A DNA stretch of 28,741 nucleotides from Brachionus koreanus (lineage: Eukaryota > Rotifera > Eurotatoria > Ploima > Brachionidae), in NCBI GenBank assembly GCA_016987375.1, contig PJRA01000506.1, positions 1,054,945-1,083,685 on the forward strand. The letters run 5' to 3'. Under the pieces are notes generated by a model. The model saw nothing but the letters and a program-made list of their open reading frames with translations. It did no database searches and had not been told where the DNA came from. Position numbers and translations under genes: made by a program. How positions within the stretch are numbered: the first letter of the stretch is position 1; the number at the start of each line of letters is the position of its first letter. Of the stretch, positions 1-9,699 are shown piece by piece.

Positions 1-45
1 TAAATAAGCAAAATTATTTTAAAAATTAAAAATTTTTTTTTTTAC

Positions 46-1083
46 CTCACTAGCCATAGCTAGTGTTCCCCAATGAACCCCTATGCTTTTTTTTGACTTG
101 ACGTCTAAATGAATTTTTATAGCCTCTTCCGGATCAACATGCTGTGCACCCATCATCCAGCTTTAAATTTTTTTTATTAGACCAATTAATACAGGATAAT
201 AATAAAAACAATTACCGTGGTTCATATGCACCTATTGGTATAAATGAGTAATCAAGTGGTCCATAAATTTCTCCAATTTCTCTAAAGGCAGGACAGTAGC
301 CTGTATCTCCAGCAAAATATACTTTAGAATTGTTTCCTTGAATTATCCAGCCTCCCCACAAAGCTTTATTCCTGTCATTAATTGCTCTTGATGACCAATG
401 CTGTGCAGGGGTAAATATAAACTCTAAGTTATTTAACCTTTTTGATTCCCACCAAATTAGTTCATGAACATTCTTCGTAATTCCACATGACTTGAACCAT
501 TCACCTGTTCCTCTGCCTACAAACCAATTAAGTGAATCTCCAAATTTATTGTGTAAAGCAAGTATGCTTCTATAATCCAAATGGTCATAATGATTGTGAC
601 TTATAATCACTGCATCAATTCTTGGAATTTTTTCAATTTTGATCGGAACTGGTCGATATCGTTTTCGGGCTGACAGTTTAAAGAGAGAATCTCTTCAAAA
701 ATTTAGGATTATAATAAATTGAAAAAAAAGTTAAAAGAATAAACTTTATTCTACCTTTCTGTAAATAGAGGGTCCATTAAAATAATAGTATTCTGGAAAT
801 TAATTAAACTTGTTGAGTGTCCGATCCAAATAACTTTTAGTTTTGTGGTAGTATTACCAACACAAAATTTTTTAATTTCATCGTCAGTAATTTGATGTAC
901 TGGTAAATTTTGATCAATTAAGGAGCTATCAGAAGGTATATTTTTGTTATCTTTGTAAAAAAATTTCCACTGAAATAAATCACTCAGACTTGGCATTCTC
1001 CAAGTTGACCATGGATTATCATAAACACCATTTTTATAAATTGGTGTGGATAAATCATTCAAATCAAATTTTGAGCATTCCAT
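46..1083 (-). CDS. NAPEPLD: N-acyl-phosphatidylethanolamine phospholipase D, partial (3' end beyond window)
   Basis: A zinc metallo-beta-lactamase-fold enzyme that cleaves N-acyl-phosphatidylethanolamine into an N-acylethanolamine and phosphatidic acid, normally on internal membranes. Exons on the minus strand are 1083-755, 692-216 and 160-46. The introns are 62 and 55 nt with GT-AG ends, and the frame holds (phases 2 and 2). The 307 residues present include NPW.TW near residue 25, the zinc motif HNHYDH at 142-147, a later QHW histidine, GDTGYC, and HWGT near the end. These are the metal and catalytic positions of the family. A GTAAAA donor follows residue 307 at position 45, so roughly the last 45 residues lie off the left edge. 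The N-terminus is about 40 residues shorter than in human (393 aa), and no signal peptide is visible. The start at 1083 is the first in-frame ATG; another ATG 5 nt upstream is out of frame. The assignment is secure. Confidence 0.95.
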
Positions 1084-1954
1084 TCATAGAGATTTTGCTT
1101 ATTTCTTACTTGATCAAATATTTTTGTAGTTTTATTTTTCATTCTAACTGATTTTATATAAAAATAATGACACGTCAGTTAAAATAATTTCAAAGATTAA
1201 TCAAAAAATATTCTTTATTTTTAAAATATTTTAAATATCTAATTTAAACAGATTTTTATCTATCAAGTTTGTCCAACAATATTGTAAAAACACTTAAAAA
1301 TTTTTTTCTCCAATTCACCCAGGCTATTTTCTTCTTCTATTGAATTTCTTAGGCTAAAAATATAATATTAAACATCACATGATGAAAAATTATGTGCAAT
1401 AAATAATTTAAAAAATATGACTAAAACTTAAGAATATAATTTCATAATATTTTTCGATTTATAATCCTTTTGGATTTATTTTTTGAAAAAGTGTATATTT
1501 TTTTTGATAAAACTAAGTTCGTTTGGCATTGTGAAATTTCATACAAAACTTCCAATACAAAAAGTAAAAAATCTTATAACTTTTGTTCTAATAGTCAAAA
1601 ATTTGTTCTGCAGATGAATCAAAGTGAAATAATTGTTGTTTCACCCATTGAGCAAGTCTGCAAAATCTGTGCAAATTGATTGCGATTTATTTTCAATATC
1701 ATTATATTGAGTTGAATTTTGCAAATTAAACTGACGTTTCCTTAAACTTATTTGCATTACTTTCACATTAATTATTTTAATATTTTTAACTTTTTTTTTT
1801 GTAAGTAAAACAATTTGATACATGCAAAAAATATAGAGTATTTAGGTTTTCCAATTGGCGATTGTGCTTATGTTAGTAATTTTCTATGCGGACTGGGATG
1901 CAAAGAAAAGAGGCCTAGTCTCGATTTAATGTGTTTTTTTTAGAAAAATTTTGT
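1084..1954. other. NAPE-PLD upstream region
   Basis: Apart from the possible small gene at 1263-1757, I see only AT-rich DNA here. A plus-strand open stretch at 1470-1679 overlaps the proposed intron and exon 1. It has no start context or recognisable domain and is probably a shadow. A slightly GC-richer patch at 1850-1930 (+) borders the LINE remnant and may be a worn upstream part of it, but I could not match it to a reverse-transcriptase motif. Confidence 0.4.
1263..1757 (-). CDS. possible small two-exon gene, 67-residue helical protein
   Basis: I do not recognise this protein. The model joins exon 1757-1645 to exon 1353-1263 across a 291-nt intron (GTGAAA donor, TTTTTAG acceptor, phase 2). 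The joined product is 67 residues. The N-terminus is basic and Gln/Asn-rich, and the rest is an acidic-basic helical stretch containing DFADLLNG, then LRNSIEEENS, then ELEKKIF and a stop. The second exon is clearly more GC-rich than its flanks, and an AATAAA lies at 1219-1214, 44 nt after the stop. It sits in the same direction as NAPE-PLD, 179 bp upstream of that gene's ATG. An ATG at 1823 would add 22 Lys/Ile/Val-rich residues that look like AT-rich leader rather than protein. Both exons are short, so chance cannot be excluded. Confidence 0.38.
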
Positions 1955-2492
1955 CAGTCTATTTTTAGATATCATCTTGACTTCATATTAATTTCGGAAA
2001 GAAAATTAGAAGAATTTGATATTAGACAGAATATGTTACTAAAAAAATGTCTTGGAATAAAGAAATTCGCTAGATTCTCGTCTTAAATAATATTAATAAA
2101 AAATGGTTGTTCTAAAGTTTTCAATCGTCGGCAAAATGAAAATAATTTTACATTTTTACATTTTCGTATTTTTAGATTTTTTGTGCAATATTTAAGAAAT
2201 TTTTTAATTATATTTTTGCTTACCAAATAATTTCAAGGAGTTTTTTTAATTTTCTGAAAAATTGCACAAAAAATCTAAAAATACGAAAATGTAAAAATAT
2301 AAAATTATTTTCATTTTGCCGACAATTGTAAACTTTAGAACAAACAATTTTTATTAATCTATTTAATATGCTTCTAAAACTTCAATAGAGTTGACTGAAT
2401 TTTTGTATAAATGCATTGGTAGACTCAGTAAAATATGTGTTATTACAAATCAAGTTTGAAATATTGCACAATTCAAATTATTACTTCTTATT
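1955..2492 (+). mobile_element. dead non-LTR retrotransposon (LINE) C-terminal fragment, interrupted by a foldback repeat
   Basis: The plus strand is open for 43 codons at 1955-2083. It reads like the region after the reverse-transcriptase domain of many LINEs: YHLDFILIS, then LEEFDIRQNMLLKKCLGI, then KKFARFS. This resembles the usual pattern of a tyrosine/leucine stretch, a spacer, N-x-L-(I/L)-(K/R) and a (L/I)G-(L/I)-x-K-(F/Y) motif. The 267-bp foldback follows. On its far side LFNMLLKLQ (2359-2385) and then, in another frame, IELTEFLYKCIGRLSKI (2385 on) resemble the continuation of the same tail. The reading has stops and at least one frameshift, so it cannot be active. No 5' part, endonuclease or YADD motif is recognisable nearby. 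Fragment identity is by motif pattern only. Confidence 0.6.
2092..2358. repeat. 267-bp foldback (long inverted repeat, MITE-like hairpin)
   Basis: Arm 2092-2189 and the reverse complement of 2261-2358 match over 98 nt with five mismatches (about 95%). The spacer at 2190-2260 keeps some extra complementarity near the arms. The arms include the shared words TCGGCAAAATG and TTTTTTGTGCAAT. No open frame lies inside. No clear target-site duplication could be fixed, because both flanks are TTAAT-rich. Either strand of a transcript could form a long near-perfect hairpin. It sits inside the LINE remnant. Confidence 0.9.
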
Positions 2493-2677
2493 TAAAATTC
2501 TAAACGATTTATTTAAAGTGGACTTTTATACCTGATTGAGGTTTTTTTTTTTTTTGAGATAGTTGAGTTTTTTAAATTCTTATTTTGATTTGTATCTAAA
2601 TCGTATTTTTTACTCTATTTTGTAAAAACTTATTTATTTTCTCTAAATTTTACTATTTTGCCTAAGAGGCTTGAATT

Positions 2678-2694
2678 AATAATAATAATAATAA
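2678..2694. repeat. (AAT)n microsatellite
   Basis: Five to six AAT units in the 3' flank of the coiled-coil protein gene. Confidence 0.9.
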
Positions 2695-2886
2695 ATTGCA
2701 TCTTTACACAAGTTTTATTTTGAAATCAAAAACTGTGCTGATCCTCTGAAAAGAGTTTATTTCAAAATCTCATAGAAAAAGTAATCAAGAAATGCCAAAG
2801 ATGACTCGTTTCATATAAGCACAAAAAAGTAAAATCCTGTATTCAAATTTCATGGTGAAGAAGAAAACTTAGAAAAATATTATTTC

Positions 2887-2892
2887 TTTATT
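2887..2892 (-). terminator. candidate AATAAA polyadenylation signal of the coiled-coil protein gene
   Basis: First AATAAA after the stop at 3069 on the minus strand, 177 nt downstream. The distance is long for this window, so a variant signal nearer the stop is also possible. Confidence 0.3.
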
Positions 2893-3068
2893 CAGAGATA
2901 AAGTCAGCATCAAATAAATAATTTAATTTTCTGGGTTTAAAAATGATGAAAAAAAATACATAAAATTTTTAACAAAGATTAGAGTTGCAAAAAATATAAA
3001 AGAAAAATTTAAACTAAATTTAATATTAAATAAAATTAAAAAATAAAACTGATTAAATAATAAAAATT

Positions 3069-3839
3069 TTAAGAAGAAAATGGATTCATTAGCTTTGATG
3101 TAAATTTATTCGCTTGAAAATTCGAAGCAGTTAATTTTAGGTTTGCAATACCACTTGAAAATGTTGAACTCAAAGAGCTTAACCCTGCACCAAGCGGATT
3201 ATCTGAATTGTTCATATTGTTCAAAGCTGGGTTATTAGCATTGGCGCCCGGTACTTGGTTGAAAATGCCAGATGCGTTGCGTGCATTGCCCATTTTTTGC
3301 TGCATCTGTGGATTTTTATCTATAAAATTTTGTCCATTAGTCATTGATCCATTAGTAGATCCAGCCATATTCGTCGTACTTCCGTATTTTTGTTCATAGT
3401 ATTTTTTAACTACGTTCGGAGTTCCTTGAGTATTAGGATTGACTAAATTTGGATTGGGAGTATTTAAGCTTGATATGGATGTGCCGACGCCACTACTAGA
3501 CGTCGAAGAAGCCGACGCGTTTTCAAAACTTTTTGTTCTTGCACCTTGAGCTTGATTAATTGGGGCATTTGCTCCTTGAACTGCATGTAATTGTTTTTCA
3601 AGTGAATAGTTTTCTTGTTGGAGAGTCTGAATTTCTCGACTTTTTAATATAAATTGAATAAAAAATTTTTTTTAATTTTTTGTTTATTTTTCTGGCACTT
3701 ACTGCATTTGTAATTTTTGCTTTCTTATAATGTCATCCAAATGACTATATTCGGGCTGATGCAACAAATGACTGTAATACAGTTCCATTTCAATTGTTAA
3801 ACAACCGTCTTGATCCAAATATCCACTATTTTCAGACAT
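3069..3839 (-). CDS. unrecognised coiled-coil and Asn/Ser-rich protein, 235 aa
   Basis: I do not recognise this protein. Exons 3839-3703 and 3639-3069 join across a 63-nt intron (GTAAGT donor, AAAAAG acceptor, phase 2). Residues 1-28 are acidic and aromatic (MSENSGYLDQDG, then a Tyr/His/Leu stretch). Residues about 32-68 have heptad-like spacing (RKQKLQMHREIQTLQQENYS) and should form a coiled coil. From about residue 70 it is low-complexity Ser/Asn/Gly/Thr, with a basic KKYYEQKYG near 122-130. The C-terminus again carries hydrophobic Leu/Phe/Ala positions and ends NPFSS. There is no signal peptide or membrane span. An AG acceptor sits 3 nt before the ATG (3844-3843), so a 5' exon exists. A candidate exon ends at 4219 with ATG next to a GTAACT donor, which would add M-I in frame. 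It may be a scaffold or adaptor, but the sequence does not show which. Confidence 0.7.
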
Positions 3840-5174
3840 TATCTTGAAAAAAGAATTATGCAAGCTTTTTCTTTTTAAGTAATTTTTAATCTCGAAAATT
3901 TAATGAAATTTTTAGAAGTATTAAATGATTTATTTAATAATAAAAAAGAATGAAATATTTATACTTAAAAAAATAGCTAACAAAAGAATAAAATTTTACA
4001 TTTCAAAGCCCCTCAATTTTTCAATATTAAATAGATTATTGTCATTAAATCATCTTAATGCATTTTAATAAATTCGAAAATTGAGGAAAATCTTTAAAAT
4101 AATCAATAAATCAATAATAAATAATTTCGATTTTTTATTTTTTAAAATTAAAAATCAAAGATATATTGAAAAAAAAATTTGTTATTATGGCAGATGGATC
4201 AATCAAATAGAAAGTTACCATGGTCAAAAATTTAGGTTTTTTGAGCTTTCATGGCAGTTTTGAACTGAAAATTTTTTTCCTTTTAAAAATCACCATTCTA
4301 ATAACTAATAGTTTAAGTTTTAAAGATAATAAAAAATTCGCTTGTTAATAATTAAACTTGACTTATAATCAAATAATCAAATTTTTCTAATTTATATATT
4401 TTTTTATAATCCGATTAAACAACAAATTAATAAAAAAATTGTGCAAAATTGAAATTATTTAACAACCTTAAACCTAAAAGATATTTATGAGTAAAGTGTT
4501 AGTTTAATACTAATTTAAGTGGAACAATGATTAAGTAAATTTTAACACACGAAGGCCCAGTCTTTTAAACCTTTTTTTCTTTTTTATTCAATATATCTTA
4601 TCATTTTTTATAATTTTTTTTCAATCATTTGTTAAATCAAAAATATTATAGAATTAATTTATTTTTATTAGAAAAAATTTTATTTTCATTGAAAAAAAGT
4701 AAACAAAAGTCAAATAAAATGATTTGAAAAATCTATTTTAGCCTTTGAGTGTCAATTTCAGGGAAAAAAAACGAATTAATTTTCAATTATTTCAATTCAT
4801 TTTTTTTTGGTTTTGGTTTTAAATTTCAATTTAAATTTTTACATAAATTGATAGAATCTTCAAATATATTTAATTTCTGTAACAAGAGCAAACTAGTTCG
4901 ATAATTAGCCATGAAACTGATTTTTTAAAAATTTTTAAATTAGAAAAAAAATTAAAAATTAAAAATTTTTCCTGCTAATTTTGTTAGTTGAATGCGTTTA
5001 GTCTGTTCTATAGAAGCCAAGAACAACAATATCTTATTTATTTGACAGTATAATTTAATAATTTAATTCTAATTTACTGTTAAATTTAATAATCTCAGTG
5101 AACAAATAAAAAAAAATTCAAAAATTTTTCTCATTTTCTTAATTAGAATAAATAGAAATTTAATTAAATAATAT
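3840..5174. other. intergenic; contains a candidate 5' exon of the coiled-coil gene
   Basis: Mostly AT-rich. The one GC-richer patch is 4180-4270. On the minus strand it has an acceptor (TTTTCAG at 4271-4265), about 46 nt, and a donor ATG/GTAACT at 4219/4218. Splicing from 4218 to 3843 (376 nt) would join ATG to ATA ATG of the downstream gene in frame. The plus-strand open frame across this patch (4081-4263) is probably a shadow. The rest holds nothing I can support. Confidence 0.4.
5037..5042 (-). terminator. candidate AATAAA signal of the MATH-like gene
   Basis: AATAAA on the minus strand, 132 nt after the TAG at 5175. It would serve the unspliced end of that gene. If the last exon is spliced instead, this site falls inside the intron. 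Confidence 0.25.
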
Positions 5175-6278
5175 CTATACCTCATTGACGTCAATGGTTG
5201 TTGTTATTTCGAGTCCGTCATCAGATTCACGCTTATAATAATATTTGATAACGGGCTTCTTAAACACATAGACTGCAGAATTTTGATTTCTAACTAAAAT
5301 ATTAAAAGACATAACTCTAACATAACCACTGGGTATATTATTAATATCAATATAGAATAAACGAAGAATAAAACAATTGTCTTCTATGCAAGATTCCATC
5401 ATCCATGCTTGTCTGTCCCGGTCGTAAAAATGAACGGGCTGAGGTTGTGGCAATAGCGGATAGAGAAAAATGGGGAAAACACTGTTTATTTTTAAGAGAT
5501 CTATTCGAATGACAAATTTTCCAGTTATTTGTAGCAGTTCTTTTATTTTGTCCATTCGGTAGGAGTTAGAGGCGCCGTTAATGTCCGAATACTGCTCGAT
5601 GACGCCCGAGTCGTGCACAAATCCCCCGTTAATAAACTTGTAGCGATAGCTTATGCGACATAGATGGTCTAGTGATGACAAACGACAAAGATAAAATTTC
5701 AAAAATGTGATGCTTCCCATAGAGTCAAGCTTTGGCTGAATGCACATGTTCCATTCATAATTGCCAAACGAAAACGTGCCACTTGTATACTTGAGCTCGG
5801 ATGAATTGCGTATGTAAGTAGGTGTAGGCGGTATCTGTGTGTCATAGGTGAATGCGGTATTTACATTTTTTACTTCTAGTTCGCATTGAATGTTACCCCG
5901 CTCGTCCATAAAGTCAAGAGTGCACAAAGCCTCGATTGAGACAAAGCTTTTTCGACCATGGGACGCATTATCAAATGTGAATTTGGTGTTTTTTTCATTG
6001 AATGTTTCGTTTCTAGTAAAATGTTCGCGGTTAATTAGTGTAATGCCGAAGTCGGCGGTCACCATCATGCCTTCGTGCACAGTTTTTAGACTCAAGAATG
6101 TGCTCAAGTGACCATTGTTCTTGTGAAACGATAATGACCATTTTTGATTTGAAGATGTGAAGTCACGTGATTTTAGCTCGGTGTCCAAATCAAGTATAAA
6201 ACTACTTGGTATCATAAATGTGAACACTTCTGATCTAGATCTATCATCAGTGTACAAAAATCTGAACAATTGTGCCAT
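5175..6278 (-). CDS. protein with repeated MATH/TRAF-like beta-sandwich units, 367 aa
   Basis: An intronless frame that is GC-richer than its surroundings, so it is a real coding region. I start it at MAQLFRF (6278). The frame stays open to 6458, but those extra 60 residues are Asn/Ile/Lys-rich like translated leader DNA. Residues about 45-150 (W-S-L-S-F, HLSTFLSLKTV, ADFGITLINREHF, FVSIEAL) follow the strand order of a MATH domain. A second unit begins near YEWNMCIQPK (about 185), with LKFYLCR, ISYRYKF and FVIRIDLL. A third begins near WMMESCIEDN (about 290), with LRLFYIDI and FNILVRNQN, and looks cut short. MATH domains usually bind peptides in adaptor or ubiquitin-ligase proteins; no BTB, RING or catalytic domain is seen. 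The terminal codons GAG-GTA-TAG could be a splice donor (GAG/GTATAG), so the true C-terminus may lie in another exon, for example after TTCTATAG near 5011. The fold assignment is by eye and moderate. Confidence 0.7.
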   Translation of the reverse strand: MAQLFRFLYTDDRSRSEVFTFMIPSSFILDLDTELKSRDFTSSNQKWSLSFHKNNGHLSTFLSLKTVHEGMMVTADFGITLINREHFTRNETFNEKNTKFTFDNASHGRKSFVSIEALCTLDFMDERGNIQCELEVKNVNTAFTYDTQIPPTPTYIRNSSELKYTSGTFSFGNYEWNMCIQPKLDSMGSITFLKFYLCRLSSLDHLCRISYRYKFINGGFVHDSGVIEQYSDINGASNSYRMDKIKELLQITGKFVIRIDLLKINSVFPIFLYPLLPQPQPVHFYDRDRQAWMMESCIEDNCFILRLFYIDINNIPSGYVRVMSFNILVRNQNSAVYVFKKPVIKYYYKRESDDGLEITTTIDVNEV

Positions 6279-7244
6279 TTTGATTATGATTTTGTTTGAC
6301 GTATTGATTTTTAATTGAAATAATATTTCATTATAATTAAAATTGATTAATTTTGTTAATAAATTATTATTAAATTTTGAGTTTATTTGGTAATTGTGAT
6401 TTTTATTATCGACGATCACGGATTTATTTAGGAAATAATAAAATAAAATCACAAACATCTTATGCAGGCTCTATTGCAATTTGCAATTATGACTTTATTT
6501 TTATTAATGCTAATAAAAATAATCGATAGCTTTGATTCATTAGACTTAATTTCTCTCATTTCCTAAATCTAAATAAAAAAAAGTTAAATTTACATTTGAT
6601 TTTAAGTGTACCATTTGAATATCAAATAGTTAATTTGTGTGTGTCTTTTTTACAATTTAAAAATTAGAAAATAATTGCCATTTCAAATACATATTAATGT
6701 AGGTGCTTTACTAACAAAATTAATGGACAACATTTCCACAATTTCAACTTTCAATGATTCCTCATCGTGCAATGTGTTTTCTCTAATTTTTCCAGCTAAA
6801 ATCAATGAATAACTTTGTTTCCGAACTAATATTCTCTATGAAAACAAGCTCTTATTTCTCTTTGGAATGCCTACATTGGCTCAAAAACAAAACTGGATTT
6901 AAATAAATCAATAAAATAAGATATTAGGAAACGGTTTTAATCAGGAATCAAAAGACTAGAGATTTTGTTTCGAGGAAATTAGTTGTTTTTTTACTTTAAA
7001 ATTCAAAATCAATATTGTTACTCAATTTTAAGCTAAAGGTTCGACTTTACAAGCCATATTTCTACTTTATGGTTTATTGCTATAAAGCAAATTTAAAAAC
7101 CTTAATTCACTTTAGCTATTTACCCATAATAATGTGTTTTTATTGTTATTTGTTTTTTGATTTCTTAAAACATAAGCCTTTGGGAAAACAGAAAGAGTTA
7201 TTTGCATTTATTTATTATAAAATTAGATTCTCATTTTGTGCAAA

Positions 7245-7261
7245 ATATATATATATATATA
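7245..7261. repeat. (AT)n microsatellite
   Basis: Eight and a half AT units. Confidence 0.9.
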
Positions 7262-9678
7262 GTTAATTACTATGAAAAACGCTAATCTTCTTATGCTTAA
7301 AATTTCTAAAAAAAAAATTTAGTTTTTTATTTTCGCGACACTCACACATTAATATTTAATTTATTTATTTAAATAACTAACCAAATTCTGGCTAAATTAT
7401 ATTAGTTCATTTTAGAAATAAAGCGATTTGCATAAGTTTATTTAATTTTAAAATTCATATTTATATAACGAAAAGCGTTCACTTTTAGGCTAATTAAAAG
7501 TGTTCACAAAATTTGATCGGTTTTTAATTTTCTTAAGTCTTACTGTTGTTTTTGCGAATGGTGTGACAGAGAGTCAATTTGGCTCAAATATTTTTGATGC
7601 CAAATTTTTATCATGAAAAATATGAATTATAATAAAATCATCGAATATTTAAAATTTTCATGCAAAAAATTAAATCTTTCCAATAAAATTTCAATCAACT
7701 TGTTTGATTTTTGTGCCACAATTGTGACTTTAGTTAGAAAGATGATAATGCCTATATTTATACATATATATTAATTCTAGATGAATTGCTAAATTTTTAC
7801 TAAGTAAATATATGTTTATAAATAAATATAAATATACATTTAAAATCAATATTAGAATCTGATTCAAACATGTCATGCTAAAAGCCTGTTACTTTGTCAT
7901 GATGTTCATATTTGCGAAAAAAATTTAAATTAAAAAAAAAACTTGATAAAATTAACCTATCGCTCAATCAAATAACTTTAAGCACGAGTTAATTTTATCT
8001 TAAAAATTATTTTATATTCAAAATTTACTAGCTTATCAAAAAGAAAATTACACAGGAAATAAATCTTGGTGTTTATTTTACAGTTTGATTTGCGTTTATT
8101 CACGACGCTTATTTTTCATAGACAAAAAAACAGCCACACAGAATAAAATAATCGGTCTTTTCTTCGGCTTAATTTTTGATTTTGATCAAACTTTGAATTT
8201 TAGTCAAATATTAACTAAGAAATAAAAATCAATAAAATTTTATTACTTTGCTTTGTTATGCTATTCATTTCTCTTAGCTAGCAAGATTAAAAAATTAATT
8301 ATCACGATATTTGGTAAGAGAACTAGTCTGGCAAATTAAAATACTGCAAGTATCACCAACAAATATTGACAATGTTAAATTCATACACACTCATGTACGA
8401 AGACATAAATAATTAAAATAGAATTTATTTAGAAATTTAAAAGATACCATTTTTTTTGTTCATTTTTACTAAGACTTCTCCAGGGTAAATAATTGATGAA
8501 ATTTTTTAATTTGAATCTGACTCTTAAATCAATGCCAAAAATTAAACAAGTTGATCAAATTTCTTGTTTGCCGCCTTGGAAATAAAATTTTTGCAACATT
8601 CATTTGAGAATTCACAAAGTAGGATTTTAATATAAATAATGATCATTTTTTTGACTCGCGAGACTTTAATAACTAAAGTTTGGAATTTCTTGCAATTATT
8701 TTTTAATGAAATTTAAGAACTCTATTTTCTAAATCTGTGATATTTCCATCAAATAAAGGAAACTATAGTCAAAAACAGCTAATAATAAAAAATTATCATT
8801 AAAATATAATCTTATTTAATTCATTTTAAAATTAAACTAAATAAAGAGTGGCATCTTATTTTGAAAACAATACATTTAAAAAAAATCAATTAATTTTATT
8901 GAGTTTTTTTTCTTAGATAACATTTGGCAAAGAACTTAGCTTAAATTAAAATTGAAAATTGCCAAGACTAATTAAAATTATTATTGAATAAATTTTTATT
9001 CTCTTAAATCAGTCTTACAACAGGATTAATAAATAATATAAACAGCAAAAATTAAAATAAAATTTTTAATTCCAAAACAAATTTACTTAGTGTCTTAAAT
9101 TTTGTACAATAAAAATGCTATAAAGTCGTTATCATCTTATTTACAAGCATTCAATTCCGATCGTGAGAAATTCATAATACTAGACATTAAAAAAGAGCTG
9201 ATCTTAAACTTAGATAATTGCAAAGTATTTTAATTAAATTTCTAGTGATTAATGATTTAATGTAAGATAAAACAAGTATATAATGCATAAATTTGAGAAA
9301 AAAAAATTCCGAAAATTTGTTTGGATAAGAGCTTTTTTCTAAACAGAAAGACACAAACATAACGTAATAGAAACCAAAAAGAAAAAATATGTCCTTATTA
9401 TGAATCAACAGCATAAAGAATTTCCAATTTATTTTAGTGAATGAGAAACTCTAATATTGATTTTTTTTCAACAAAATTTATATTTTCTATTTCAATTTAA
9501 GCTAATATTTCAAATTTTGAAGCTAATAATTTTTTTTCTCTGGTAGCAATTTCCACAAATTAGATTTTATGTGAGTGAATTTTGGAAAAATAGAAAACAA
9601 AAAAGTTATTCAATAACATCGTTTGTAAATTTATCTTAATTTCTTTTATAGTTTTATATAAAAAGAAAAAGAGAAGAA

Positions 9679-9699
9679 ATTATTATTATTATTATTATT
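9679..9699. repeat. (ATT)7 microsatellite
   Basis: Seven perfect ATT units, the longest simple repeat noticed in the window. Confidence 0.95.

Larger units (their letters stand above)
2493..3068. other. 3' flank of the coiled-coil protein gene
   Basis: AT-rich DNA between the LINE remnant and the stop of the next gene. It probably includes that gene's 3' UTR. A slightly GC-richer patch at 2710-2880 has no sustained open frame on either strand. Confidence 0.5.

Noticed and set aside
1470..1679. 69-codon plus-strand ORF
   Set aside because: It overlaps the better-supported minus-strand exon model, has no recognisable domain and sits in AT-rich DNA.
3208..3399. 63-codon plus-strand ORF
   Set aside because: Exact antisense shadow of the coiled-coil protein exon.
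5890..6111. 73-codon plus-strand ORF
   Set aside because: Antisense shadow of the MATH-like gene.
6279..6458. 60-residue N-terminal extension of the MATH-like protein
   Set aside because: Asn/Ile/Lys-rich translation typical of non-coding AT-rich DNA. The internal Met at 6278 begins where coding composition starts.
7040..7055. GGTTCGA word as a tRNA B box
   Set aside because: No A box, no acceptor stem and no cloverleaf around it.
7015..7266. 83-codon plus-strand ORF
   Set aside because: Phe/Tyr/Lys-rich, ends in an AT microsatellite, and has no domain or transcription context.
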